Origin: Flavobacteriales bacterium
Lineage (GTDB): Bacteria > Bacteroidota > Bacteroidia > Flavobacteriales_G > JALEGO01
DNA length: 64,000 nt
Assembly (NCBI GenBank): GCA_020628935.1
Contig: JAHDEG010000007.1
Span: 111,878-175,877 of the forward strand
Reading direction: 5' to 3'
Each line of letters starts with the position of its first letter. The stretch's first letter is position 1. The notes beneath the pieces are model-generated. The model saw nothing but the letters and a program-made list of their open reading frames with translations, was not told where the DNA came from and ran no database searches. Below, one piece after another: positions 1-8,820 of this stretch. Both the position numbers and the translations under genes were made by a program.

Positions 1-1
1 A

Positions 2-613
2 ATGTTAATCGCCTCTACATCTGAAGTATATGGTGATCCATTAGTACACCCTCAAACTGAAGAATACTGGGGAAATGTAAACCCTATTGGTCCAAGAGGT
101 GTTTATGACGAAGCTAAAAGATTTCAAGAAGCTATAACAATGGCTTACAATAGGTATCACGGAGTAGAAACTCGAATCATTAGAATCTTTAATACCTACG
201 GACCACGAATGAGATTAGATGACGGTAGAGCACTACCTGCTTTCATGAGTCAAGCACTTAAAAACGAACCAATTACAGTTTTTGGAGATGGTTCTCAAAC
301 TCGATCTTTTTGCTATGTTGACGATTTAGTGGAAGGTATTTATCGCTTATTATTAAGTGACTACGACCACCCTGTTAACATTGGTAACCCCAGTGAAATA
401 ACTATAAAGCAATTCGCTGAAGAAGTAGTTGATCTTATTGATAGCAAGAGCACGATTAGCTATCATCCACTTCCAAAAGATGATCCTAAACAAAGAAAAC
501 CTGACATTACCAAGGCCAAAGAAATTCTTAATTGGAAACCTGAAGTAGACAGAAAAGAAGGATTAAAAAGAACATTAGAGCACTTTCAAACATTACCTGA
601 ATTTAAATCCTAA
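2..613 (+). CDS. UDP-glucuronate decarboxylase-like SDR epimerase, 5'-truncated by window edge
   Basis: This is the C-terminal 203 residues of an extended short-chain dehydrogenase acting on a nucleotide sugar. The visible catalytic pair is Tyr35 and Lys39 in GVYDEAKRF, preceded by STSEVYGD and followed by [11 protein letters not shown] and [19 protein letters not shown]. These match the UDP-glucuronate decarboxylase (UXS) branch, which makes UDP-xylose in the cytoplasm. The Rossmann GxxGxxG segment, roughly the first 100 residues of a ~310-residue enzyme, lies before base 1, so the ATG at base 2 is internal. The stop is 6 bp before the acetyltransferase gene, so it belongs to the same polysaccharide operon. 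Substrate is inferred from family; a 4,6-dehydratase is less likely. Confidence 0.85.
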   Translation: MLIASTSEVYGDPLVHPQTEEYWGNVNPIGPRGVYDEAKRFQEAITMAYNRYHGVETRIIRIFNTYGPRMRLDDGRALPAFMSQALKNEPITVFGDGSQTRSFCYVDDLVEGIYRLLLSDYDHPVNIGNPSEITIKQFAEEVVDLIDSKSTISYHPLPKDDPKQRKPDITKAKEILNWKPEVDRKEGLKRTLEHFQTLPEFKS

Positions 614-619
614 CTAAAA

Positions 620-1195
620 ATGGGATATTTCGCACATAGCTCTGCAATAATTGATTCTGACTCTCAAATCGGAGAAGAAACTAAAATATGGCACTTTTCT
701 CATATTATGGCTGATTGTGTAATTGGTAATAGGTGTAATATAGGACAGAATTGTGTTATATCGCCTAATGTTGTTTTAGGGAATAATGTAAAAATTCAAA
801 ACAATGTTTCCGTTTATACAGGAGTAATTTGTGAGGATGATGTTTTCTTAGGCCCTTCAATGGTATTTACAAATGTAATTAACCCCAGAAGTGCTGTTAA
901 TAGAAGAGGCCAATATTCAAAGACACTAGTTAAACAAGGAGCTACAATCGGAGCTAACTCAACTATAGTATGCGGAAATGATATTGGCAGATTTGCCTTT
1001 ATTGGAGCTGGGGCCGTTGTAACAAAAGAAGTAAAAGACTATGCCTTAGTGGTAGGAAATCCTTCCAAACAAATAGGCTGGATGAGTGAATATGGTCACA
1101 AGTTAAAATTTAACGAACAAGGGCTAGCTGTTTGCGAAGAAAGTAATGAAAATTACAAACTCGAAAACGAAAAAGTGACTAAACTAGATAAATGA
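620..1195 (+). CDS. WbpD-like UDP-amino-sugar N-acetyltransferase
   Basis: 191-residue left-handed beta-helix acyltransferase with a run of hexapeptide repeats ([38 protein letters not shown]). The IWHFSHI segment near residue 23 and the overall length fit the WbpD/WlbB family, which acetylates the 3-amino group of UDP-2-acetamido-3-amino-2,3-dideoxy-glucuronate in the cytoplasm. The gene starts 6 bp after the epimerase stop and overlaps the next gene by 4 bp (ATGA), so translation is probably coupled to the WbpB-like dehydrogenase of the same pathway. The aminotransferase that would make its substrate (WbpE type) is not in this window. The function is confident at family level; the exact sugar is inferred. 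Confidence 0.85.
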   Translation: MGYFAHSSAIIDSDSQIGEETKIWHFSHIMADCVIGNRCNIGQNCVISPNVVLGNNVKIQNNVSVYTGVICEDDVFLGPSMVFTNVINPRSAVNRRGQYSKTLVKQGATIGANSTIVCGNDIGRFAFIGAGAVVTKEVKDYALVVGNPSKQIGWMSEYGHKLKFNEQGLAVCEESNENYKLENEKVTKLDK

Positions 1196-2208
1196 GTAGC
1201 AATAAAATAAAATTTGCAGTTGTTGGATGTGGTCATATAGGTAAACGCCATGCCGAAATGATTAGCAGAAATAATGAATCTGAATTAGTTGGCTTATGCG
1301 ACATAGCTGATAAAGAAAATTTAAACCTCGACCATTTCTCAGCTCCTTTCTTTAATTCAATTGACGAATTACTTAGTTCAAACATTGATATTGATGTAAT
1401 CAACATATGCACCCCAAACGGTTTACACGCAGAACAATGCATTAAAGCATTAGAAGCAAATAAGCATGTAGTGTGTGAAAAACCAATGGGTCTAAATAAA
1501 GAGAATTGCGAAAAAATTATTTACAAATCTCTTAAAGCAAACAAACAGGTGTTTTGTGTAATGCAAAACAGATATTCTCCCCCTTCGGTATGGCTAAAAG
1601 AAGTTACTGATAACAAAATATTAGGTGACATTTACATGGTACAAACCAACTGTTACTGGAACCGTGATGACAGGTATTATAAAAAAGGAGGTTGGAAAGG
1701 AACCAACGATTTAGATGGCGGGACACTCTTCACACAATTTTCCCATTTTATTGACATCATTTACTGGCTGTTTGGAGACATTACTAATATTAAAGCTAGT
1801 TTTAAAGACTTTTCTCATAAAAACTCAACCGAATTTGAAGATACAGGATCTGTTTCTTTTGATTTTACAGAAGGAGGAATGGGTACATTAAACTATTCAA
1901 CATCAGTCTGGAATACAAACTTGGAAAGTAGCTTACTTATAATTGGAGAAAAAGGAAGCATTAAAGTAGGTGGACAATACATGAATAAAGTTGAATATTG
2001 CCATATAGAAAATTACGAAATGCCGGTTCTGCCAGAAGCAAACCCCGCAAATGACTACGGACAGTATAAAGGTTCAGCAGCAAATCACCATTTAGTAATT
2101 AAAAATGTAATTGACACCTTAAAAAATAGAACATCAGCAACTACTAACGCTTTAGAAGGATTAAAAGTAGTTGACATTATAGAACGTATTTATAGCTTGA
2201 AAAAATGA
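1192..2208 (+). CDS. Gfo/Idh/MocA oxidoreductase, WbpB-like UDP-GlcNAc-uronate 3-dehydrogenase
   Basis: 338 residues. The N-terminus has a Rossmann motif ([14 protein letters not shown], residues 9-22), and [12 protein letters not shown] near residue 95 is the EKP cofactor and catalytic motif of the Gfo/Idh/MocA family. The C-terminal alpha/beta domain includes the [11 protein letters not shown] segment expected around the active-site His. In the Wbp pathway this enzyme oxidises C3 of UDP-GlcNAcA before transamination. It overlaps the acetyltransferase upstream and the 6-dehydrogenase downstream by 4 bp each (ATGA), so the three genes are one translationally coupled unit. WbpB-like is inferred mainly from these neighbours, because the family is broad. 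Confidence 0.82.
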   Translation: MSSNKIKFAVVGCGHIGKRHAEMISRNNESELVGLCDIADKENLNLDHFSAPFFNSIDELLSSNIDIDVINICTPNGLHAEQCIKALEANKHVVCEKPMGLNKENCEKIIYKSLKANKQVFCVMQNRYSPPSVWLKEVTDNKILGDIYMVQTNCYWNRDDRYYKKGGWKGTNDLDGGTLFTQFSHFIDIIYWLFGDITNIKASFKDFSHKNSTEFEDTGSVSFDFTEGGMGTLNYSTSVWNTNLESSLLIIGEKGSIKVGGQYMNKVEYCHIENYEMPVLPEANPANDYGQYKGSAANHHLVIKNVIDTLKNRTSATTNALEGLKVVDIIERIYSLKK

Positions 2209-3497
2209 TTTACGACCAATTAAAAAACAAAGAAGCAAAATTAGCAGTTGTAGGATTAGGTTATGTAGGATTGCCTATCGCACTTGAATTTGCCAGAAAA
2301 GTTAAAGTTTTAGGCTTTGACATTAATGCTGAACGTGTAGAGTTAATGAAAAATAACATTGACCCAAGTAAAGAATTAGATTCATCCGAATTTGAAGGAA
2401 GAGACATCGAATTTTCGGCAGATATAAACGATCTTAAATCAGCTAACTTCTTTGTTGTTGCTGTTCCAACCCCTATTGATGAATACAATACTCCAAACCT
2501 AAGACCACTACTATCTGCCTCTAAAACTGTAGGTCAAGCCCTAAAAAAAGGAGATTATGTTGTTTTTGAATCAACAGTTTATCCTGGTTGTACTGAAGAT
2601 GATTGTGTGCCAATTTTAGAAAAAGAATCTGGCTTAACATTCAGAAAAGATTTTATGGTAGGATACTCACCCGAAAGAATTAATCCGGGCGATAAAGAAC
2701 GCAAAATTGTAGATATCAAAAAAGTTGTTTCAGGATGTTGTGATACTTCACTTGAAGAAATTGCTAAAACATATGAACTAATCATAAAAGCTGGTGTACA
2801 CCGTGCCCCAACAATTAAAGTTGCTGAAGCCGCTAAAATTATAGAAAACACCCAAAGAGATGTAAACATTGCATTAATGAATGAACTTTCTATTATTTTT
2901 AATAGAATGGGAGTTAACACTTATGATGTTTTAGAAGCTGCTGGTACTAAATGGAACTTTTTAGGTTTTAAACCTGGTTTAGTTGGTGGACACTGCATTG
3001 GTGTTGACCCTTATTACTTAACACACAAAGCAGAGCAATTTGGTTATCATGCTAAAATTATAAATTCAGGGCGATTTGTAAACGATAGCATGGGCTTTTA
3101 TGTAGCAAAACAAACTGTCAAAAAAATGCTTGCTTTAGGCAAAGCATTAAGAGACTCTAAAGTATTGGTTATGGGAGCTACATTTAAAGAAGATGTTTCT
3201 GACATAAGAAACTCAAAAGTTGCCGATGTTATAAAAGAACTGCAATCTTACCAAGTAAATGTAGAAGTAGTAGATCCTCACGCTAGCTCAGAAGAATTAC
3301 AACATGAGTATGGTTTTGGACTTGTTGAAAAAGCAGGTACTAATTACGATGCTGTTATTGTAGCTGTTAATCACGAAGAGTACGCTAATAAAGATGAAGC
3401 TTACTTTAAAACCATATTGTCTAGTGATGGTATTTTTGTGGATATTAAAGGAATATTTAAAGGAAAAATTAAAGATTTAACGTATTGGAGCTTATAA
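2205..3497 (+). CDS. UDP-N-acetylhexosamine 6-dehydrogenase, WbpO/TviB type
   Basis: 430-residue UDP-sugar dehydrogenase that oxidises C6 of UDP-GlcNAc or UDP-GalNAc to the uronic acid using two NAD+. It shows the NAD-binding motif VVGLGYVGLP (residues 15-24), ESTVYPGCTED, and the catalytic Cys264 in GGHCIGVDPYYL. The C-terminal UDP-binding domain contains VLVMGATFKEDVSDIRNSK. The KPGLVGGHC context and length resemble WbpO/TviB more than WecC. It overlaps the 3-dehydrogenase by 4 bp and is the last gene of the operon; a ~100-bp gap with a promoter for the OmpA gene follows. It would supply the uronic acid used by the two genes upstream. Confidence 0.88.
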   Translation: MIYDQLKNKEAKLAVVGLGYVGLPIALEFARKVKVLGFDINAERVELMKNNIDPSKELDSSEFEGRDIEFSADINDLKSANFFVVAVPTPIDEYNTPNLRPLLSASKTVGQALKKGDYVVFESTVYPGCTEDDCVPILEKESGLTFRKDFMVGYSPERINPGDKERKIVDIKKVVSGCCDTSLEEIAKTYELIIKAGVHRAPTIKVAEAAKIIENTQRDVNIALMNELSIIFNRMGVNTYDVLEAAGTKWNFLGFKPGLVGGHCIGVDPYYLTHKAEQFGYHAKIINSGRFVNDSMGFYVAKQTVKKMLALGKALRDSKVLVMGATFKEDVSDIRNSKVADVIKELQSYQVNVEVVDPHASSEELQHEYGFGLVEKAGTNYDAVIVAVNHEEYANKDEAYFKTILSSDGIFVDIKGIFKGKIKDLTYWSL

Positions 3498-3570
3498 ACA
3501 TATTAAGTATTCATACTCAATGTCACCAAAATTAAGTTTAAATACGTAATGAATTTTAGCAATTCATATA

Positions 3571-3578
3571 TATTTTTG
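3571..3578 (+). promoter_or_regulatory. Bacteroidota -7 box (TATTTTTG) for the OmpA-family gene
   Basis: TATTTTTG matches the Bacteroidota -7 consensus TAnnTTTG exactly and lies 22 bp before the ATG at 3601. An AT-rich stretch containing TTTTAG sits about 15-20 bp upstream, where a weak -33 element would be. Transcription would begin near 3585, giving a leader of about 16 nt. The match to the consensus is seen; its activity is inferred. Confidence 0.5.
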
Positions 3579-3600
3579 CAACTAAACTAAAAGATAAAAA

Positions 3601-4770
3601 ATGAAAAAAACTTTATTCACTATCGCACTAATTTCTCTTATTACTTTAAGTAAACATTTAAAAAGCCAAAGTAAAGACTATTCAAACGGACTAGGCTTAC
3701 ACTTTGGAACTATGCAATACAAAGGAGACTTAGGTAACGAAATGTTTACAACAGATGATTTACATCCAGCTGTTGGTTTAAGCTATAACCATTATATTAA
3801 CCCTAGTTTAGATGCACATTTACTATTTGCTCACGGACAAATTGATTATACAGGTTCAGCACCAGCAGCAGGACCACTAACTTTACCCGCAGTGTACTCA
3901 TTTAAAACCAAATTGTACGACATTAATCTAATGCTTCGCTACAAATTTAACAATGGTTACATGCTAAAGGAAGACTCAAGAATTGCACCTTTTATTCAAG
4001 GTGGTTTCGGAGACGCTATATCAACGGCTAGCCATTATGCAAATAATAGTCTTATGGATTTTAATTTCCCAATTGGGGCAGGTATTAATTTCGGAGTTAC
4101 AGAAAAATTAAGTGTTGTTGTACAAAGCACTTACAACTTTACGCTGACTGATAATTATGATTCTTATAATGTGTCTCAAACTGGTTTTGACGATTTCTTA
4201 TTTACATCAGTTGGTGTAAACTTTAGTTTTAACACTATTAAAGATGCAGATAGAGATGGTGTAGCAGATGAGTTAGATGCCTGCCCAAATGTAAAAGGAT
4301 CTAAGGATGCAATGGGTTGCCCAGATAATGATGGAGATGGCGTAGCAAATAAAGATGATAAATGCCCTAACTTAAAAGGTATATTAGCGAATAAAGGTTG
4401 CCCAAAAATTGATAAAGATGACATTAAAATTATGAACATGGCTATGAAAGGTCTGTTTTTTGAAACCGGTTCTTCAAAAATAAAAGAATCATCTTACCCA
4501 GTATTAGACCAGGTAGTTGCAGTAATGAATCGTCACAACGAATATGACTTAATGATTGCTGGTCATACTGACAATACAGGTTCAGCAGATGGAAACTTAA
4601 AACTTTCAGCTGAAAGAGCAGCAGCAGCAAAAGAATATATCATAAGCAAAGGTATAGATGGAGCTAGAATCATATCTGAAGGCTTCGGACAAACTAAACC
4701 AGTTGCATCTAACGATACTGATGAAGGCAAAGCTTTAAACAGAAGAGTAGAGTTTAGAATTAAGTTCTAA
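3601..4770 (+). CDS. OmpA-family outer membrane protein with thrombospondin type-3 repeats
   Basis: 389 residues: a signal peptide (about 1-22, ending near LKSQS), an eight-stranded-type beta-barrel to about residue 210, two calcium-binding thrombospondin type-3 repeats (DADRDGVADELDACP and DNDGDGVANKDDKCP) and a C-terminal OmpA domain (about 280-389). The OmpA domain carries the peptidoglycan-contact motif AGHTDNTG and the NRRVEF signature. It anchors the outer membrane to the cell wall. It is monocistronic: its own -7 box lies upstream and a strong intrinsic terminator follows at 4797-4832. This is a very common Bacteroidota architecture and probably an abundant porin-like protein. Confidence 0.92.
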   Translation: MKKTLFTIALISLITLSKHLKSQSKDYSNGLGLHFGTMQYKGDLGNEMFTTDDLHPAVGLSYNHYINPSLDAHLLFAHGQIDYTGSAPAAGPLTLPAVYSFKTKLYDINLMLRYKFNNGYMLKEDSRIAPFIQGGFGDAISTASHYANNSLMDFNFPIGAGINFGVTEKLSVVVQSTYNFTLTDNYDSYNVSQTGFDDFLFTSVGVNFSFNTIKDADRDGVADELDACPNVKGSKDAMGCPDNDGDGVANKDDKCPNLKGILANKGCPKIDKDDIKIMNMAMKGLFFETGSSKIKESSYPVLDQVVAVMNRHNEYDLMIAGHTDNTGSADGNLKLSAERAAAAKEYIISKGIDGARIISEGFGQTKPVASNDTDEGKALNRRVEFRIKF

Positions 4771-4796
4771 ATTTTAAACGAAGAACATCTTATTTA

Positions 4797-4832
4797 AAAG
4801 GGGTTACATTAATTTGTAACCCCTTTTTTTTT
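4797..4832 (+). terminator. Rho-independent terminator after the OmpA gene
   Basis: The 9-bp perfect stem GGGGTTACA (4800-4808) pairs with TGTAACCCC (4815-4823) across the loop TTAATT. It is extended by A-T pairs at the base and followed by a run of nine T. It lies 26 bp after the OmpA stop codon. This is the clearest intrinsic terminator in the window. Confidence 0.93.
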
Positions 4833-4909
4833 GACAAAAAACAAACAACGCCCAACCAAATGAATCACAATTGTGTCTTAGATGTATAAACCAATTAAAT
4901 TCAATTATT

Positions 4910-5380
4910 ATGAAACGAGTAAATCTTAATTATTTAGTATTAACATCAATATTACTGGGAATTTTTACATCTTGTAAAAAAACAGATGACTTATCAGAAA
5001 AAATAGTTGGAACATGGAACTCTACAGAATACTGGGAAGATGGCATGAATTTCAATGATTCTAACTTAACAACTATTTATGACTTTAAAACCTGCACAGG
5101 AAGTGAATGTGAGTTAATTATTACGTATCCTTTATCTGAGGCCGGTGATTTTGATCTAATGTCGAACTCACAAACATTTAACTCAGATTCAACACAAGTA
5201 ATAATGAATTATGAATACTCTATAGATGTCGATAATGAAAAACTAACTATTACCTCGCCTAGTAGTGGTCAATCAGGTACTTTTGATATCACTTCGCTAA
5301 CTAATAACGAGTTAATATTAGTAGATGAAATAGATGGCGAGCAAGGTGATGAGGGATATTATAGATTCGAAAAGCAATAA
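4910..5380 (+). CDS. Small lipoprotein, possibly lipocalin-like
   Basis: 156 residues. I chose the ATG at 4910 because it gives a clean lipoprotein signal, with a lipobox ending LGIFTSC followed by KKTDD; an in-frame ATG at 4871 would add 13 residues before it. The mature part starts with the EKIVGTWNS motif typical of lipocalin-like Bacteroidota lipoproteins (DUF4923/lipocalin_5-type folds) and ends in a beta-rich segment with DEGYYRFEK. It is probably anchored in the periplasm or on the outer membrane. I do not recognise a specific function. A strong terminator hairpin follows at 5392. Confidence 0.72.
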   Translation: MKRVNLNYLVLTSILLGIFTSCKKTDDLSEKIVGTWNSTEYWEDGMNFNDSNLTTIYDFKTCTGSECELIITYPLSEAGDFDLMSNSQTFNSDSTQVIMNYEYSIDVDNEKLTITSPSSGQSGTFDITSLTNNELILVDEIDGEQGDEGYYRFEKQ

Positions 5381-5391
5381 TTTTTAACTTT

Positions 5392-5427
5392 AATCAAGTA
5401 GCCATACCAAAAATGGCTACTTGATTT
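5392..5427 (+). terminator. Hairpin terminator after the lipoprotein gene
   Basis: A perfect 14-bp inverted repeat: AATCAAGTAGCCAT (5392-5405) and ATGGCTACTTGATT (5413-5426), with a 7-nt loop. The T-run is short, so termination may be partial. Its right arm overlaps the first open codons of the sigma-factor frame that follows, so it could also act as an attenuator or structured leader for that gene. Confidence 0.7.
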
Positions 5428-5439
5428 AATACAACTAGC

Positions 5440-6030
5440 ATCAGCCCAGAAGATAAACATATAATCGAGAATTGCATAAACAATGATAGAAAAGCACAAA
5501 ATGCTTTATATCAGAGGTATGCAGGGTTATTGTTTAAAATCTGTTACAGATATGCTAACAACATTGATGAAGCTGAAGATTTATTGTCAGAAGCATTTGT
5601 TATCATTTTCACTAAGCTTAACACCTATAAATTTAAAGGGTCATTTGAAGGATGGATAAAAAGAATAACAGTCAATACCTCGCTAAATAAAATCAGGGCA
5701 CGGAAAAACAATTTCTTAGAAAGAATCGAAGATGATAATCATAATTATTTGGAAGATTTATCGCCTAGCATTCTAGATCAATTTGCTAATGATGACTTGT
5801 TAGAAATAGTAAGACAATTACCCCCATCATACAGAGTTGTTTTTAACCTTTACGCAGTTGAAGGTTATACCCATAAAGAAATATCAGATGAATTAAATAT
5901 TTCGGTTGGAACTTCAAAATCAAATTTGTTTGCTGCCAGAAAAGAACTCAAACTAAGAATTAACGGTTCTATAAAAAAAAAGGAAGTTAAAAAACAATCA
6001 TTCTTAGGTAAAAAGTTAATTACAGTTTAA
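5440..6030 (+). CDS. ECF sigma-70 factor with no canonical start codon in its conserved N-terminus
   Basis: Bacteroidota ECF sigma factor. Region 2 is seen in DRKAQNALYQRYAGLLFKIC and YANNIDEAEDLLSEAF. Region 4 is seen in LPPSYRVVFNLYAVEGYTH followed by the helix-turn-helix KEISDELNISVGTSKSN. The reading frame is open from a TGA at 5422-5424. The family's N-terminal sequence (EDKHIIENCINNDRKAQ) is fully present from about 5449, but there is no ATG, GTG or TTG in frame until a TTG at 5530, which would delete part of region 2. The start at 5440 (ATC) is a placeholder; ATA 5461 and ATC 5464 are alternatives. The next gene, 6 bp downstream, looks like its anti-sigma partner. Confidence 0.78.
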   Translation: MSPEDKHIIENCINNDRKAQNALYQRYAGLLFKICYRYANNIDEAEDLLSEAFVIIFTKLNTYKFKGSFEGWIKRITVNTSLNKIRARKNNFLERIEDDNHNYLEDLSPSILDQFANDDLLEIVRQLPPSYRVVFNLYAVEGYTHKEISDELNISVGTSKSNLFAARKELKLRINGSIKKKEVKKQSFLGKKLITV

Positions 6031-6036
6031 TAAATA

Positions 6037-7644
6037 ATGAATTTAGACGATTACATAAAAGAAAGAATTGAAAATACTGGACCAGAGCCATCTGGAAAAG
6101 TGTGGTCGAACATTCAGTCTAAATTAGATGCTAATCACATTACTCCAAAAAAAAATGAACTGAGTATTTTAAAGTTCATTACAACAAATAAGTTGATAAT
6201 AGTTTTCATTACATTACTCATCTCAACAGCAACGTATTTCCTATTCACTCGCTCAAACCATCAAAAGAAAATTAAGTCTAATGAACAAATAGTAAAACCA
6301 CATGAGAGTTTACATACAAATAATAAAAATGTATCTGGTAAAAAATCGAAATCTAATATAATTTCTCAGAAGAAAGAAATCTCTATAAAGAATAAGCATG
6401 CTTTAGACAAGAGTAAAGAATACTCGGCCAATACAGTACCTTCTAACAAGATTAATTATGGAGTAGTTAACACGACCTCAGATCAAATAAGCCAATTTCA
6501 TAATCTATCTGAAGCTGAAATAAAGAGTAAGAAAATCCTTTTAAATTCTATCAAATCGAAAAAAGGTAATAATAAAACTCTCACCAACTCTGATTTTGGT
6601 ATAACTGAGAAACTTAAGGAATTACCTGAAACGGTGAACCAATTTCATAAGCACGTTAAAACCTCTACTGTTTCTGAATCTGACTTATTAGTGGGCAAAC
6701 AAAATTTTTATACAAACTCAATTGTCGCTAATTCCGCTATTACTGAAAAGCTAACTTATAACGATTTATCTAAACCCATAAATTTTGACAAAAAAAATGA
6801 AATATTTTCAAGCAGCAAAAAAACTAGTTTGTCGCTGGTCAGTATGGAGAAAAAGCATCTAAAATTTCAAAATTATAGCACAATTAATAATATAATATCA
6901 GTAAAAGAGAATATTAAAAACACTAATATTTCAAAGGGTAGAAAAATCAAAGTTTCTCTTAATATCAGAAATATATCAAATCGATTTTCATTTAAGAATT
7001 TAACTCAAATTGAATCTAAGAGAAATGAAAATTTGAATAAAAACAGTATTAAAGCTACTTCAATAAATTGCAGCGCAAACATTGCGATAAATTTGAGCAA
7101 AAAAACTTGGATTGCATTTGGTGCTGAGTATGGAAAAATATCGCTGATTTCCAAAATGAACTATGAGTTATACAACGTTGATGAATATAATGAAGAAGCT
7201 ACCTATAAGTTAATAACACCCCTAGGTTTTTTTACTCTCAACAATAATAACATTAGTAGTTTTGAAGATGAAGCCTACAGAATATCATTGAAGTACATCA
7301 AAATCCCTATTGAAATACAACAATATGTAACATATGGTAGTAATCTTATTAGTTTTAAAGCTGGTTACCAATTAAACTATCTAGTCTCTGATAGAGCTGA
7401 AATAAAATCATTAGAATCTAGCTTCATTACTAATAAGTATCGCGTATTAGGTGTAAACAGGTTGTTTCATTCAATAAGAATTTGCACTAGCATAGAAAGG
7501 CACATAACCTCCAAAATATTAATTGGCGGATATTTCACTGCCGAGAGATCAATTAGTCCCACAACAAGAGAAATTTTTAAAGAAGTAAAAACAAGCTATC
7601 ACAACGTAGGGTTGGGTGTGAGCTTAAATTATCTATTTAAATAG
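6037..7644 (+). CDS. Anti-sigma-like N-terminus fused to an outer-membrane beta-barrel-like C-terminus
   Basis: 535 residues in three parts. Residues 1-45 are a short acidic cytoplasmic segment (MNLDDYIKERIENTG; SGKVWSNIQSKLD) like the anti-sigma N-termini of Bacteroidota. Residues about 46-68 form a single hydrophobic membrane segment. Residues about 70-340 are a long Lys/Ser/Asn-rich linker. The last ~190 residues are strand-rich with aromatic ends (ANIAINLSKKTWIAFGAEYG; finishing VGLGVSLNYLFK), as in the PorT/outer-membrane beta-barrel family. The ATG is 6 bp after the sigma-factor stop, so it is probably that sigma factor's regulator. No enzymatic motif is present. Function is inferred from context and architecture. 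Confidence 0.68.
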   Translation: MNLDDYIKERIENTGPEPSGKVWSNIQSKLDANHITPKKNELSILKFITTNKLIIVFITLLISTATYFLFTRSNHQKKIKSNEQIVKPHESLHTNNKNVSGKKSKSNIISQKKEISIKNKHALDKSKEYSANTVPSNKINYGVVNTTSDQISQFHNLSEAEIKSKKILLNSIKSKKGNNKTLTNSDFGITEKLKELPETVNQFHKHVKTSTVSESDLLVGKQNFYTNSIVANSAITEKLTYNDLSKPINFDKKNEIFSSSKKTSLSLVSMEKKHLKFQNYSTINNIISVKENIKNTNISKGRKIKVSLNIRNISNRFSFKNLTQIESKRNENLNKNSIKATSINCSANIAINLSKKTWIAFGAEYGKISLISKMNYELYNVDEYNEEATYKLITPLGFFTLNNNNISSFEDEAYRISLKYIKIPIEIQQYVTYGSNLISFKAGYQLNYLVSDRAEIKSLESSFITNKYRVLGVNRLFHSIRICTSIERHITSKILIGGYFTAERSISPTTREIFKEVKTSYHNVGLGVSLNYLFK

Positions 7645-7659
7645 TATTGTAAATGCACC

Positions 7660-7968
7660 TTACTTTTGCCCTTCTTTCATATCCTTATAATGCGTGTATA
7701 CTGTATTTACAAAACTCAAAATAATACCTATACCCAATAGTATATAAAATATTGTGAACACTTTTCCTTCGGGAGTTTGTGGAGAGAAATCACCATACCC
7801 AATTGTAGTCAGGGTAATTATACAAAAGTACACACAATCAACCCAGTTCCATCCTTCTAAATAGTGATAAACGGTAGAGCCTATAACTATTATAAATAAA
7901 GTAGTAAATAGCAAATCTCTGTAATCCTTATCCTTCAAAAAGGATATAATCGTTTTAAGAAACAGCAC
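7660..7968 (-). CDS. Two-transmembrane potassium channel
   Basis: 102 residues: TM1 about 19-37, pore helix 43-54, the K+ selectivity filter TTIGYGDF (Thr55-Phe61) and TM2 about 70-90. This is the minimal KcsA-like Ion_trans_2 layout with almost no cytoplasmic regulatory domain. The start is a GTG at 7968. It lies 7 bp after the DUF4249 lipoprotein gene on the same strand, so it is probably the last gene of the TonB-receptor operon, although a functional link to TonB uptake is not established. The K+ channel identity is secure from the filter; ion selectivity is inferred. Confidence 0.9.
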   Translation of the reverse strand: MLFLKTIISFLKDKDYRDLLFTTLFIIVIGSTVYHYLEGWNWVDCVYFCIITLTTIGYGDFSPQTPEGKVFTIFYILLGIGIILSFVNTVYTHYKDMKEGQK

Positions 7969-7975
7969 AAGAAAA

Positions 7976-8818
7976 CTATTGAGGGGTAATTATAGTTTCT
8001 GCACTCGAAACATCTGAAGCTATGAAATAGCCTAAAGCTCCGTTATCAAAATTACTACCAACATTAGCTGCTGGGCCATCAAACAAACCTCCTCTAAATT
8101 CAGATTGTAATAAAACACTTATCAAAAAGTCGTTGTAATCTTCATTAATAGAGAGTACTTCTAATTTAACGGTGTCTCCAACTTCAACCAACTCTGACTC
8201 TATAAAGTATATTGGCACTAAGTTAAACCCTGCAGTATCAAATGACAAGCCATCAATAAATTCATCATCAGCAAAAGAGTATTCACGAACTGTATCGCTC
8301 TCTAACCTATTGTTAATATAATATTTGAACAAGTAATAATCGCCCAAACCCTCAGGCTCGTTAATAACCATTGCAACGGTATAATCAGAATCAACTTCAT
8401 TAACAATAGGAATAGTTTCAAATAATTGTACTGCTATAATCGCCTGCAATTCAGCAACCTCCTTCAAAAATGAGCGAGCAGAATATGTTATTCCCTCATA
8501 ACTAACTTTAAGCGTATAGGTTTTACCTATTTCTCCACTTAAACTATCCGTTTTATAAATTCCTGGTTCCGTTTCTGTAAGAGTAAAATCTGTTGTACCA
8601 TCACTAATAATAACACTGGCATTTTGTACACGCTCATCAGAGTTAGCATCGTAATAATTAGATGTTTTACTGATTTTCACCGAGTGTCGCCTGTTTTCAG
8701 ACGTTATAGATCCATCAATAACAATTTTTGTATTGCCATTGCTCAGATCAAAATCAATTTTTTCTCGGCAAGATGTCACACTTAATATAATTGCAAATAG
8801 GGCTAAATACTCATTCAT
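7976..8818 (-). CDS. DUF4249 lipoprotein, partner of the TonB receptor
   Basis: 280 residues with a lipoprotein signal (Cys17 in SVTSC). The mature protein begins with the pattern IVIDGSITSENRRHSVKIS, typical of DUF4249 proteins, which pair with TonB-dependent receptors in Bacteroidota. It has an Ig-like beta region around residues 60-120 (NASVIISDGTTDFTL). It starts 2 bp after the receptor stop, so the two are co-transcribed and probably form an outer-membrane uptake or surface complex. The ligand is unknown. There is no enzymatic motif. Confidence 0.85.
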   Translation of the reverse strand: MNEYLALFAIILSVTSCREKIDFDLSNGNTKIVIDGSITSENRRHSVKISKTSNYYDANSDERVQNASVIISDGTTDFTLTETEPGIYKTDSLSGEIGKTYTLKVSYEGITYSARSFLKEVAELQAIIAVQLFETIPIVNEVDSDYTVAMVINEPEGLGDYYLFKYYINNRLESDTVREYSFADDEFIDGLSFDTAGFNLVPIYFIESELVEVGDTVKLEVLSINEDYNDFLISVLLQSEFRGGLFDGPAANVGSNFDNGALGYFIASDVSSAETIITPQ

Positions 8819-8820
8819 AA

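Noticed and set aside
2579-2920. Antisense open frame opposite the UDP-sugar dehydrogenase
   Set aside because: Lies wholly within a well-supported gene, has no family resemblance and the codon pattern is a mirror of the coding strand. Similar antisense frames elsewhere (for example 4176-4439, 24929-25312, 46183-46557, 62510-62746) were left out for the same reason.
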